DNA of 23,469 bases from Coptodactyla brooksi (Eukaryota > Arthropoda > Insecta > Coleoptera > Scarabaeidae), in the NCBI GenBank assembly GCA_033557675.1, contig JAWQRM010000377.1, positions 1 through 23,469 of the forward strand, read 5' to 3'. The notes beneath the pieces are model-generated. The model saw only the letters and a program-made list of their open reading frames with translations, made no database searches and was not told the DNA's origin. A program made the translations under genes and the position numbers. This document shows, one piece after another, positions 10,120-19,700 of this stretch. Positions within the stretch are counted from its first letter, which is position 1. Every line of letters begins with the position of its first letter.

Positions 10120-10335
10120 AAACAAAATAAAAACATACCGGTCTCGATTTGTTTCTAAGCCTTCGTCAGAAGCTTTGGAAACAAGAAAAACTATATTAGA
10201 TTGTGTAAGATGTCTCAGGAATATTGTTAGTTGAGACATCTTCTTGAGAGTAAATTTATAGCCCTTGTCTCCAGAGTTTCTGACGATGGCTTAAAAATAA
10301 GCCGAAACCGGTAAAGCAAAAGAAAAATAAAGAAA
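10120..10335. mobile_element. Small foldback with outward hammerhead-like ends
   Basis: Two inverted arms (about 10120-10195 and 10255-10330) flank a central 11-bp perfect hairpin (AAGATGTCTCA at 10207-10217 with its complement at 10232-10242). The right arm carries CTGACGA, T, a 6-bp stem GGCTTA/TAAGCC with AAAA loop, then GAAACCGGT (10280-10312). The left arm carries the diverged counterpart on the minus strand (10137-10169, CTGACGA, A, GGCTTA..., ending ACCGGT). There is no coding sequence. The arrangement matches the ends of the Penelope-like elements in this window, so I infer a coding-free, paired terminal-repeat derivative. Confidence 0.65.
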
Positions 10336-11610
10336 ATTCAACACAGGTAGTAGAATACTACTACCTACTGCTATATTTAAACCTGGTAACTAGCGGACAC
10401 AACATGAATATAAAATAAGAACAGACGAATAGAGGGAAAATAAAAATAATTCAAAATTAGACAACATTATGTTATTTTTTTATTAAACGAATTTTCAATA
10501 AGTATCAAAGTATTGATTTTTGACTATGTTTCTAGAATAAATAAGTTCAATAGGTAATTTCTAAACAAATACGCAACAAATTTGCATAAAACTTTCAAAT
10601 CCGATAACAAATGCTATTTATAAGTAGTTTCGTTGTTGTGTCTGTGTATTAATTATTTTTGAAGTTACGCAACAAAATAATGGATGGTGTATTCTCGTCT
10701 GCTATTCTGTACATTGTTACGGTGCCTTCCGTAATCTTTGAAATAAATGTTTGGAATAATTTATTGCAAGTAAGAACAGGTTAGATATATTAACAAAAAA
10801 AAACAAACTCGAATCTCAGACTAACTGTTTACGTTAAAATTAGTTTTATTGATGTGCTTTAATATTGTTCATTTTTAAAAGTTTGTAATTCAATACTTTC
10901 TTCTTAACAACTACATTACCAAAAAATACTTAGTTATAAATATTTAGTTATAAATTTAATATAACCAGACCAAATATATTAATTTTCGTTAATTATTACG
11001 GAATTATACTATATAATTCTGTTATTTTTAAATAAATTAAAACTCCAGTTAATTTATTGATATTTTTAATTTTATAATTTCATATAGATCTTGAACTGGT
11101 CTGAACAGCTAAGCAAACCTTAACTGAACTAAAAGATATGCCAACATCATCAGCAACTTCATCGCCGAGGACACCAAAATACGCAAAGCCTTTTCGACAG
11201 CTACTAAAAAATAATCATCCAATATGTTACCTGTGTTGGCTACCAATACCAAGATACGTTTGGGACGTATCAACGCTACAAAAATATAAAAAAAGCAAAA
11301 AAAAATATGACAATTAGACCCACACAGCCTCCGAAATAAAAAATCCGTGTAATTTTTTGATAAAATCTCATATATGCAATTTATACTTAAGAGAGCAGAA
11401 ACAATTTTAGTTTCAGCTCGAACACTGTTCTTTATGCTACATAGATTTTACAGTATGAGTTACAAACTTATGTTTTATTTTATATATTAAAATTAAATTG
11501 TGTCTACATATAAATAAAAACGCATTACTAATCTGAGAACAAATCGATACGTTATATTTTGTTAAACATAACGTATACACAACTCAATTTTAATATCTCT
11601 ACAAAATTAT
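10336..11610. other. Intergenic, AT-rich
   Basis: No genes recognised. A 9-bp perfect hairpin with 4-base loop (AGGTAGTAG/CTACTACCT) lies at 10345-10366. The rest is AT-rich with many short open frames that show no recognisable content. Confidence 0.5.
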
Positions 11611-11720
11611 AGGAACGGGTTCCTCCGTAAGTTTCCAGTGTCCGCGCGGCCGATTGCATACGAAACAACCCGATCGGCCGCGATCGAGCGATCTCCACAC
11701 AGAAGCCTTTGCAGTGAGCT
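11611..11720. other. GC- and CpG-rich islet with hairpin
   Basis: A compact GC-rich stretch in an otherwise AT-rich region. It contains a 10-bp perfect inverted repeat, CGCGGCCGAT at 11645-11654 with its complement at 11673-11682. Its left edge (11602-11642) shares text with 16398-16433 in an asp intron (AATTAT..GGAACG...CCGTAAGTTT.CAGTGTC). No open frame of note. It could be a repeat-element end or an unannotated promoter or 5' exon; the shared text favours a repeat. Confidence 0.45.
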
Positions 11721-12450
11721 ACACGACCGCTCTAAGCACACTTACATAATAAACTGAATAGGAGTGAATAAATGTGTTTAATGAAAATTGGAGATCATTT
11801 TAATATATTTCAAAGTCAAGTGTTTTAGGGTAGTCTGATCTCATTTTCAAATCATAATATTCACAGTTGAAAGGTAATCAAAGATTCTTATCCAGTTTTA
11901 AATACCGATCCACAAGTAGTATATTATTCCGCAAGTAAGCTCTATTGCACGCAAATAAAATACTATATTTTTACATTTGCAAATTTTAAGTTTCACTTTT
12001 CGATTTAGATATAAGAAAGTAAGTTAAACTGTGACCTATTAGAAGAATACCGAGAATGCAAAAACATGTTGAATTGATTTATTACGTCAGTATATTAACG
12101 CATATACTTACGAAGTGTATAACTTTCCTTTTAGTTATAACTTTCCTTATCAGTTATAATTTAGAAGTTTGGTTATGGCGACATTTTACGTGCGTTTTCT
12201 GGCGAGTTTCAGCTCGAGACGGGATAAGGTTTCAAAAAGGGGAAAAAGTAATATTCGACTATTACAAAATTATTTCTTTATTTACAGTCATGAATTTTAA
12301 TAAAAATATATGTTTACATTATACTATTGTTATCTACCCAACTGATGTTTACTATCAAAACCTAACAAGAATCAATGGTTAGATCGAAACCATGCGTTTC
12401 AGTCTTTATTAAAAGTCCTTTAAAACGAACCCAAACTTGATATATTTATC
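11721..12450. other. Intergenic, nothing recognised
   Basis: AT-rich DNA. A 108-codon open frame at 12056-12382 (+) has no recognisable domain and a composition like its surroundings, so it is not called as a gene. Confidence 0.5.
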
Positions 12451-12681
12451 GCAAAGTAAAACAAATGTTATCACTACACCAAAATGTGTAATAGAATGCT
12501 AGGCGCACGTTTTGCTAATCAAGATAGCATCATCAGGAGTGATGAAAGACTCTTTCATCGATGAGTTTATGAAAGAGCGATTTCTTTCATCGCTCCTGAT
12601 GGTACTAACTTGGTTAGCGAAATATGCGCCCAGCATTCTTTTTCACATTTTGGTGTAATGGTGACATTTGTTTTACTTTGT
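12451..12681. mobile_element. Foldback of two inverted Penelope-type ends, no coding
   Basis: Arms at 12451-12549 and 12584-12681 are inverted copies of each other (both edges read GCAAAGTAAAACAAATG or its near complement). Each contains a hammerhead-like core pointing outward. On the left, minus strand, CTGATGA is at 12530-12536 and a decayed stem and AAAAC follow. On the right, plus strand, CTGATGG is at 12596-12602, then a CTAAC/GTTAG stem and GAAA at 12619-12622. The centre has repeated CTTTCATCG text. The right-arm motif closely resembles the 3' end of the Penelope element at 21338-23346 (CATCGCTCCTGATG.T.CTAACTTGG), which is why I assign it to that family. Confidence 0.75.
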
Positions 12682-13439
12682 TATGAAGTCAAGGTTCCAA
12701 ACCCTCAACTTTACATTTGTCACCCTTACTTTCTAAGATGTCCGTAAAAACTATGCGTTTCAGTAATTCTAATTCTACTCTAGTTTTCATCACAAACATG
12801 ACTTCTTTGGTTTCAAATTAATAAATCTTTTTGCCATTTCCAAATCTAATAATATTTTTTAAAATATATACAACCTCAGAAATATTCACTTATTGTTGCT
12901 CGAGAATATCTTGTTTAATTACAGGGATACGTTTGTTCTTATAACGGAAAATCAAAAACTACTCCTTCCGTCAGAAAACACGGTATACATTTTTACTAGT
13001 AAAATGTGTACCAAATGAACATCATATTTTCGGAGTGAGCATCTTCTAAAACTCGATTTCTTTTATGCAAATACATATAACTAGCAAATGTGACATCGCA
13101 CATGCCTTTCTCTTAAAATAATTCATCCTGTGTAAAAAAAACAAAAGTTAACGAGAAAATAACAAAGTGCACCTACAATAACAACGTCAAGTAAAGTCAC
13201 TGTGATCATATTACATTGGCTCGTAGACTTATTATTCCTCCTCCCCACTCTTTCAACCTTGTGCGTTGCATTGCGTTGCCTCGCTCACTCAGAAGTAAAG
13301 TAAGAGAAAATCATATGCATTTAATTGCACGTTTGACTATGAAAATTCAGAAGTAAATGCTGTAAACACGTTACAATAAATGTTCATGTATAACAAATTA
13401 AAAGGGCTAGTAGGTTTATGTTTAGAACTCTCCTTTGTA
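12682..13439. other. Intergenic, nothing recognised
   Basis: No coding sequence seen. It contains a 14-base perfect palindrome TTTTACTAGTAAAA at 12991-13004. Otherwise AT-rich and featureless to me. Confidence 0.5.
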
Positions 13440-14807
13440 CATGTGTCCAAATAAGCGTGCAAGGTACCGTATATCGGAAACTACTCGTAGAGATTTGCGG
13501 TAAAAATATTTACAACTAAAGTGGCCAAAAGAAAATCCAGGAAATTATTTTCAGGTTGTTAAGATGGCCGCTAGGGGGCGTAACCTCCATTTTGAATTTA
13601 AAAATGTGGTGTTTCTCGAAATTTCCTCCTATTAACATAACAAACAAATATATACTTTTTAAAGCTGAGATAAAATCGAGTCTGTTTTGTTAAACACTTG
13701 TTGTCCTATCTCTAAAAAAAAAGTGGTGGGGAGTGTTCGAATGTTTATATAAATAAACATCTGTAACTTCAAAACGACTAAAAGCATTGCAACAAACTTA
13801 GCGTCGTTGAAAGTTTAAGGAGAAAATTCAATGGATTTTGCTATGTTGTGCAACCAAAGTAACATAGACAGAAATATGTTGCCTACCTATAATTCTATAA
13901 CTATATAGACAACTACATATTAGCCACATTTTGAAAACATTCGAAATAAACGGCAATCGTGTTAACAGCTTCATCATTTGTAAAAGGCATTTTTAAAGTT
14001 TGACGTATGCAACTAACATAAATTCTACTGCATCTAAATAAAATTTGACGTGTTTGTCCAACATTGTTATCAGGCATTTGTTTTATGTTCCATTGCCTGC
14101 TACTTATTATATACCGACTCGTACCTATACTATACACACTTCTGTTGCTTTGGTTGCATAACCAGTAGGCAACCTAGCAAAATCCATTGAATTTTCTCAT
14201 TAAACCTTATTTCACCGATATTTTAGGTTAGGAATAAAATATCGAGGCGCGATTTTCACTAGCTTGTTTGGGCATCATTTTGCTAGGTTTTTATGAAAAA
14301 AAAATAATACCAATAGATTTAATTTTTTAAAGAAATTTTGTAATTGCAGTAGTAACATCAATAAATGCCCTCTAGTGGCGACATACCAAATTACAATCAC
14401 CACAAATAAGATAGCTTTTGTTGGCCAAGAATAGCTGCCTTCAACGACGCCAAGTTTGTTGAAATTCTTTCAGTCGTTTTGAAGTTAGATGTTTATTTAT
14501 ACAAACATTTGAACACCCCCAGCACTTTATTTTTAGAGATATGGCAAAAAGTGTTTAACAAAATAGACTCGACATTATCTCAGCTTTAAGAACCATATAT
14601 TTTTTTGTTATCTTAATAAGACGAAATTTCGAGAAACACATTTCTAAATTCAAAAATGGTTACGCCCCCTAGCGGCTATCTTAGCAACCTGAAAATAATT
14701 ACTTAGGTTCTCTTTTAGTCACTTTAGTTGTAAATATTTTTACCGTAAATCTCTACAATGAGTAGTTTCTGAGATATAGCACCTTTTACGCTTATTTGGA
14801 CAGTCTG
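13440..14807. mobile_element. Tc1/mariner-like element with long terminal inverted repeats, non-autonomous
   Basis: The ends are inverted copies of roughly 400 bases. Left 13440-13840 and right 14425-14807 match at low but steady divergence (for example GTCCAAATAAGCG at both tips, TAGGGGGCGTAACC, and AGATAGGAC/AGAGATATGGC regions). A second matched block lies further in (13828-13885 with about 14130-14200). The right arm has about 200 extra bases between these blocks. Both outer ends abut TA (13438-13439 and 14808-14809), the target of Tc1/mariner elements. The tips (CATGTGTCC, CAGACTGTCC) resemble the CAGGGTGTCC ends common on insect elements carrying DUF4817-type transposases. The interior holds only a short relic of such a protein, so it cannot move by itself. 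Confidence 0.75.
13913..13990 (-). pseudogene. Relic of DUF4817-like transposase N-terminus
   Basis: On the minus strand, an in-frame Met at 13988-13990 opens MPFTNDEAVNTIAVYFECFQN, about 25 codons before a stop. This matches the start pattern of insect transposon proteins with a DUF4817 helix-turn-helix (MP.TN.E...M...YGEC..N). It sits inside the long-TIR element just described. Everything after this is lost. The match is short, so the call rests partly on its location. Confidence 0.5.
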
Positions 14808-15313
14808 TACATCATTTTCTTCAGGTTTTGGAAGGTTGGTACTAACAGGACAAAACAAACTATGTATATTTGATTGGTGATGCCATCTAGTACCGGGTCT
14901 CGGAGCTTTTCACCCCATACAGTATATCAATTTAAAACAGGTCGAATTTTCTACATCAAACGGTTGCGTAACCCCTTAATATATTTCAATCAACTGGAAA
15001 AAAAGCAATTAGGAAGAGCATAAGAACACCTATAAAAGTATTTTTTACATTAGCTTTTACTTCTGTAAAGAAGTTCAAATTGACCAATTGTTTTCAAATG
15101 ATTGATTTTATTTTTTTAACGTGAAAATGGAAATTTGAAAATTCACATATTATAAAATGTTTATTTGATAATAAACATTTTTCTTAATACAAAAATATTT
15201 TTCCCTAAATACAATTTTATAATATTTCAAAGATAGATTCGTCATATGCAAGTCCATTAAAGAAAACTTACAACTAACACTTTCACTTGAAAGCGTACAA
15301 TAATCACATATAA
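14808..15313. other. Region between the TIR element and asp; asp 3' flank
   Basis: No gene recognised. Its right half is the probable 3' UTR and downstream flank of asp (minus strand). Confidence 0.5.
15160..15165 (-). terminator. Candidate poly(A) signal of asp
   Basis: TTTATT on the plus strand, which is AATAAA on the minus strand, about 150 bases past the asp stop. Other AT-rich hexamers are near, so the choice is uncertain. Confidence 0.45.
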
Positions 15314-15858
15314 TCACGGACTCTCCAAAATCTTCACGAGCGTCTCTATAGCTTGCATAGAGTTCTTGAAAACTTTCGGTCTATTGTTATAGTTGATGCC
15401 CCAATCTGGTTCCAAAGATGGTAATGGAAAGCCTTTGTACAGCCCAAAGTAAGATATAACACACGTCGATGATATACACATCATTTTCTGTTTTCTTTCG
15501 CAAAGCGACTTGATTTTTGCAAATCTTTGTGTAAATTGCGGGATGCTCTTAATAATTCGTTTATGTTTATTATTATGAGCGAACAGCCATAACAAGGTGC
15601 ACAGGTGAACGAACAGGGAGTTGTTTTTGTCGCACCAATCTGTCATTTTCGTAACCAACGTATCAATACGATTGGCATAAAAAGATTTCTGCCTGACCTC
15701 CGGTATTTTCCAGAAATTTATTAGTATACTGGTACTCAGGGTTATTGATTCTCTCTCTGCTTCAGATCTCTTGGTGAAGCTTATGATGTCATACAAAAAT
15801 TCGGGGATACTCTCGCTCAATTCTATACAAATCGTCTTCGAGATCCTGCTATACAAGT
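15314..15858 (-). CDS. asp: asp/ASPM terminal exon (C-terminal helical region)
   Basis: The acceptor is TTTTTCTAG at 15859 on the minus strand; the exon completes the split Asp codon from the previous exon (RRL|DLYSRISKT) and encodes about 181 residues to TGA at 15314-15316. The residues correspond to the C-terminal HEAT/armadillo-like helices that follow the IQ array in ASPM: SESIPEFLYDIISFTKRSEAERESI, then W.IPEVRQKSF and FVHLCTLLWLFAHNNKHKRIIKSIP, then C-terminal KVFKNSMQAIETLVKILESP. The frame is open throughout. Asp/ASPM sits at spindle poles and microtubule minus ends in mitosis and meiosis; this end helps organise the protein. The exon join is inferred from splice consensus and reading frame. 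Confidence 0.9.
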
Positions 15859-15929
15859 CTAGAAAAAGAAACACATTATTATTTTCTGATAAAAAACGAA
15901 AATGTATAGTAAATTTTGCAAATATTCAC

Positions 15930-16140
15930 CTAATCGCCTTAATGCTTCATTGAGTACGTAGGTGGAGACAACCTTGGTATGAATATTATAAATATTGACT
16001 AAGGTTAAAGTCGCTTCTTCCGTGCGAACCTTGATAGAATTTTGTGTCACAAACTTCTTATTTGCAATTTTTAATTGCTCCCTCACTTTGGCCAACTCTT
16101 GCACTTCTTTAGATCTGGTGTTGAATCCCCTCCAGAAAGC
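15930..16140 (-). CDS. asp: asp/ASPM penultimate exon
   Basis: A 211-base exon. The acceptor is TTTTCTGCAG at 16141; the donor is GATTAG|GTGAAT after 15930, phase 1. It encodes AFWRGFNTRSKEVQELAKVREQLKIANKKF...RTEEATLTLVNIYNIHTKVVSTYVLNEALRRL. The first residues complete an IQ motif begun in the preceding exon (TTIQ|AFWRGFNTR), which strongly supports the splice. The rest matches the region of ASPM linking the IQ array to the C-terminal helices (compare the human pattern with repeated AL.L and a NRT... stretch). Confidence 0.9.
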
Positions 16141-16166
16141 CTGCAGAAAACAATTTTTTATGAATA

Positions 16167-16365
16167 CTGGGCTTTCAGAAATGTCCAAGTCCCATGTGAT
16201 CAAAATTATTTTGTCAAAACTGCAAAATCACTTGTAATTGTGTAAAAAAAACAGTAAATTAATTTTGTTACACCTCTGACTTTCTCAATTGTGGTAGTTA
16301 GGGTGTTTTCCTTTAAGAATAAAAAGTTGTGGTCACCTGCGACTTGGACATTTCTGAAAGCCCTG
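16167..16365. mobile_element. 199-bp MITE in asp intron
   Basis: Terminal inverted repeats of about 34-36 bases. The left begins CTGGGCTTTCAGAAATGTCC (16167) and the right ends GGACATTTCTGAAAGCCCTG (16365); they differ at few positions. TA flanks both sides (16165-16166 and 16366-16367), as expected for a Tc1/mariner-type MITE. No coding capacity. It lies 26 bases upstream of the exon that starts at 16140 on the minus strand, so its right edge crowds the splice acceptor region. Confidence 0.85.
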
Positions 16366-16370
16366 TATTG

Positions 16371-16390
16371 TATATATATATATATATATA
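16371..16390. repeat. (TA)10 microsatellite
   Basis: Twenty bases of uninterrupted TA, directly after the MITE. Confidence 0.95.
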
Positions 16391-16395
16391 AGATA

Positions 16396-16436
16396 ATAAA
16401 ATTATGGAACGTCTGTCCGTAAGTTTTCAGTGTCTA
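16396..16436. repeat. Motif shared with 11602-11642
   Basis: ATAAAATTATGGAACG, then CCGTAAGTTTTCAGTGTC, matches the text at 11602-11642 with few differences. It is probably the edge of a dispersed repeat that I do not recognise. The rest of this intron, to 16725, is AT-rich with nothing further seen. Confidence 0.6.
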
Positions 16437-16725
16437 TCTGGCAAAGTATTTTCTAGGTTCAGTAAAATAATTACTTATTTCACTTTTTGTTTGCTGGCCG
16501 TTTTTGAATAGTCAAACAATATCAGAGAAATTGATACATCTTATTAATTTCTCCATCGCAAAACCTCAAAATACAAATGTTATGGCTGTAATGTATGTAA
16601 TAAAAGTGTATGCAATATCATACAAATTTTACACTGAAGTTTATGGAGATCGGAGCCGACCAAGAATATGTACATTATAACATGTAAAACATTTCGTTAA
16701 AAATTAGGTGCAAAATAAGTCTTAC

Positions 16726-19700
16726 CTGTATTGTAGTTGCGGCTCGATTTTCTTTCAGCTTCTTGCTTTGCTCAGCTACCATCGTGGGGTCCTCTTTAAA
16801 TTTCCTTCTCAATAGAAACCCTTTTATATGTGCTTGTAATCTGGTTATTATCAAACTTCTTTTTTTTCTTTGCAATTTCATTCTCCTATACCACGTCTGT
16901 ATCCTCACAACCGCCTGTTTTGTTATCAAATAATTCTCGTGATCATTTTTCATTTTTACTAAACTTCTGTAGCGTTTCTGCATTTTAATTACACTCTCTT
17001 TTAAGACTAGATATTCACCTCTTTGTTTTCGCATTAATAATTTAGCTCTGTATTTAATTTGAATAAATACAATACCATTTTTAAGTTTCAAATAACAATT
17101 TCTATCCACCCGCATTTTTAGCAAAGATTGGTACCACCGTTGTATTGCAATTGTTTTCTTTTTCACTTCTAGATAAGATTTTAACTGTTTCTTACCTCTA
17201 AACTTTGCTTGAATTGCGATGGTGTATTTTTGTAATAATTTATATTCCTTCAAATGTTTTTTCATTGCTATCTTAGCTCTATATGTTGTTTGTATAAACA
17301 TTACCGCTTTTAGAACATTTCTGTAACTTTCCCTTTCCTTTTTCATTAAAATCGTCGATCTGAACCATCGTTGGATAAGGATTACCTTTTGTTTGAAATT
17401 TTCATACTCCTTCTTTTGCTTTTTCATTAACATCTTACTTTCATACTTATCTTGGATGAAAATGACTGATTTTTTAAGTTTCAAATAATAATCTCGATGT
17501 TCTCGCATTTTTAAGAAAGATCGGTACCACCTTTGTATTTTGATTATTTTCTTCATTTCCAGATAAGATTTCAACTGTTTCTTACCTCTAAACTTTGCTT
17601 GAATCGTCAAAGTGTGTTTTCGTAATAATTTATAATCGTTCAATTGTTTTCTCATGGATATCTTAGCTCTATATGTTGTTTGTATGAAGATCACGGTTTT
17701 TAGAACATTTTTGTAACTTTCCCTTGCTTTCTTCATTACAATCGTCGACCTAAGCCATCGTTGGATAATGGTTACCTTATGTTTGAGATTTTCATACTCT
17801 TTCTTTTGTTTTTTCATTAATATCTTAGCTTCATATTTATCCTGGATGAAAACGACTGACTTTTTAAGTTTTAAATAATAATCCCTATGTTCTCGCATTT
17901 TTAACAAAGATCGGTACCACCTTTGTATTTTGATTGTTTTCTTTTTCATTTCCAGATAAGATTTCCACTGTTTCTTACCTTTAAAGTTTGCTTGAATCAT
18001 GACGATGTATTTCTTTAGTAATTTGTATTCCTTCAATTGTTTTTTCATTGCTATCTTAGCTCTGTATTTTGTTTGTATGAAGACCACCGCTTTTAGAATA
18101 TTTTTATAACATTTTCTTTCCTTTTGCATTAAAATCGTCGACCTAAACCAACGTTGAATAATGATAGTTTTTTGTTTTAGGTGCTCGAATTCTTTTTTCT
18201 GTTTTTTCATTTTCTGGATCGCACTAAATTTTCTTTGAATAAAAATCGTCGTATTTCGCAATAGTAGATAATCACTCCGTGACTTTTGTGCCACTTTTCT
18301 TATTCTGTAATGGCGTTGGATGATAACAATGGATTTCTTAAGGATCAAGAATTCGTTTCGGACATGCAACATCAATTTAATCGCTCGATATCTCTGTTGG
18401 ATCACCAAACTTGCCTGTTTGAGTTTTAAATAATTTTCTTTCTGGATTTTCATTTTTCTGTTTGCAATATATTTCTCTTCAACAAAGATAACAGTTGATT
18501 TTAATAATAAAAAATCGTTCCTCATTTTTATTGTTAACTTCTTGCTCAGGTACAATTCCCCAATGTACAGAACGCAACTTTTCAATTTTAGGTAACGTCT
18601 TCTTTCCCTATGCATTCGATAAGTGGATTGTATTTTGATTATTGCTGCGACTTTTTTTTCAATTTTCCGGGAAACTAAAAGTCTCCTAGCGTATGATTGT
18701 AAGGAAATCACGGAAATTCTTAATTGTATGTAATTTTTTCTTATGATGATCATTTTGAAGAATGATTGAATTTGAATGGTTGCTTTTTCGATCCTTCGTT
18801 TAATGATAATTTCCTTAACGATGGGGACTAGGCTATCATACATTCTTGCGAGATGGATCCTCTTATACCACTGTTGGATTTTAACAGCGGAATAGAGACG
18901 TTTTTGTCTTAATTTACCGATGATCCTTCGTTTGATCGTAATACGAAGGCTCCGCCACCAATTTTGAATGGTTATAATAGCTTTTTTCAGCCGGGGCGCT
19001 TCAAATTTGTAAATTATCTGCCACAGGAATGATAATGTTTTCTCTTTGTGACCATCTACGATATCTTTCGGTTGAATATCGTGGAGGATCGTAAAACCTG
19101 CTTCGCGCAGTGCTTCGAAGGCGATTTTCACGTTATGGATTTTTTGCAATCGTGAAATAGCGGGAACACGTAAATTTTCAATCAGATTACCTTTGAGTAG
19201 AATAATTTCCATAATCCTGGTTAGGCGCACACCGTCTCTTAAGTCAGTGCCTAAATCCGACAGAGCGTAGTCAAATTCATGAATATAGGTTTGCTTGTGT
19301 GTTAGTACATATCCAAAATGGCGTAAAAACTTTGTGACATCACCGACAGCGAATAATAAATCTCTGGAAAATTTCAGGAGAATCTCTCGACTTTCTTTAT
19401 ATGGAGCTTTTTTAGAAAATAAGCATGGATTATGTGGAATCAACTGTTTTAGTTTCGCCTGATCCAAAAAGTAGACAAGCATCAAAAACTTTACCAAAAC
19501 CAGCTTTTTAATTTCACAAGTATATTTTGGCGAGTGGACACTTTTATGTTTTTTCAATAAGTAGGAGTCTCTGAAATAATTTGCCGATATAAAAAGTGAT
19601 AATCCCATAATATCAGAATTTGATTTTAATGGTATCGTACACCCGTATATAGTTTCTAGACCGATTCTCAACCATAACGGGTTGTAACTGAGAAATAAGA

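Noticed and set aside
12056..12382. 108-codon plus-strand open frame
   Set aside because: No recognisable domain; hydrophobic, AT-driven composition matching the surroundings; no splice or repeat context to support it.
12991..13004. Palindrome TTTTACTAGTAAAA
   Set aside because: Short and AT-rich, plausible by chance in this composition.
13838..14185. Inner inverted match (CAATGGATTTTGCTA at 13831-13845 and its complement near 14178) as a separate small element
   Set aside because: It lies in register with the outer arms of 13440-14807, so it is better read as the inner part of the same long inverted repeat.
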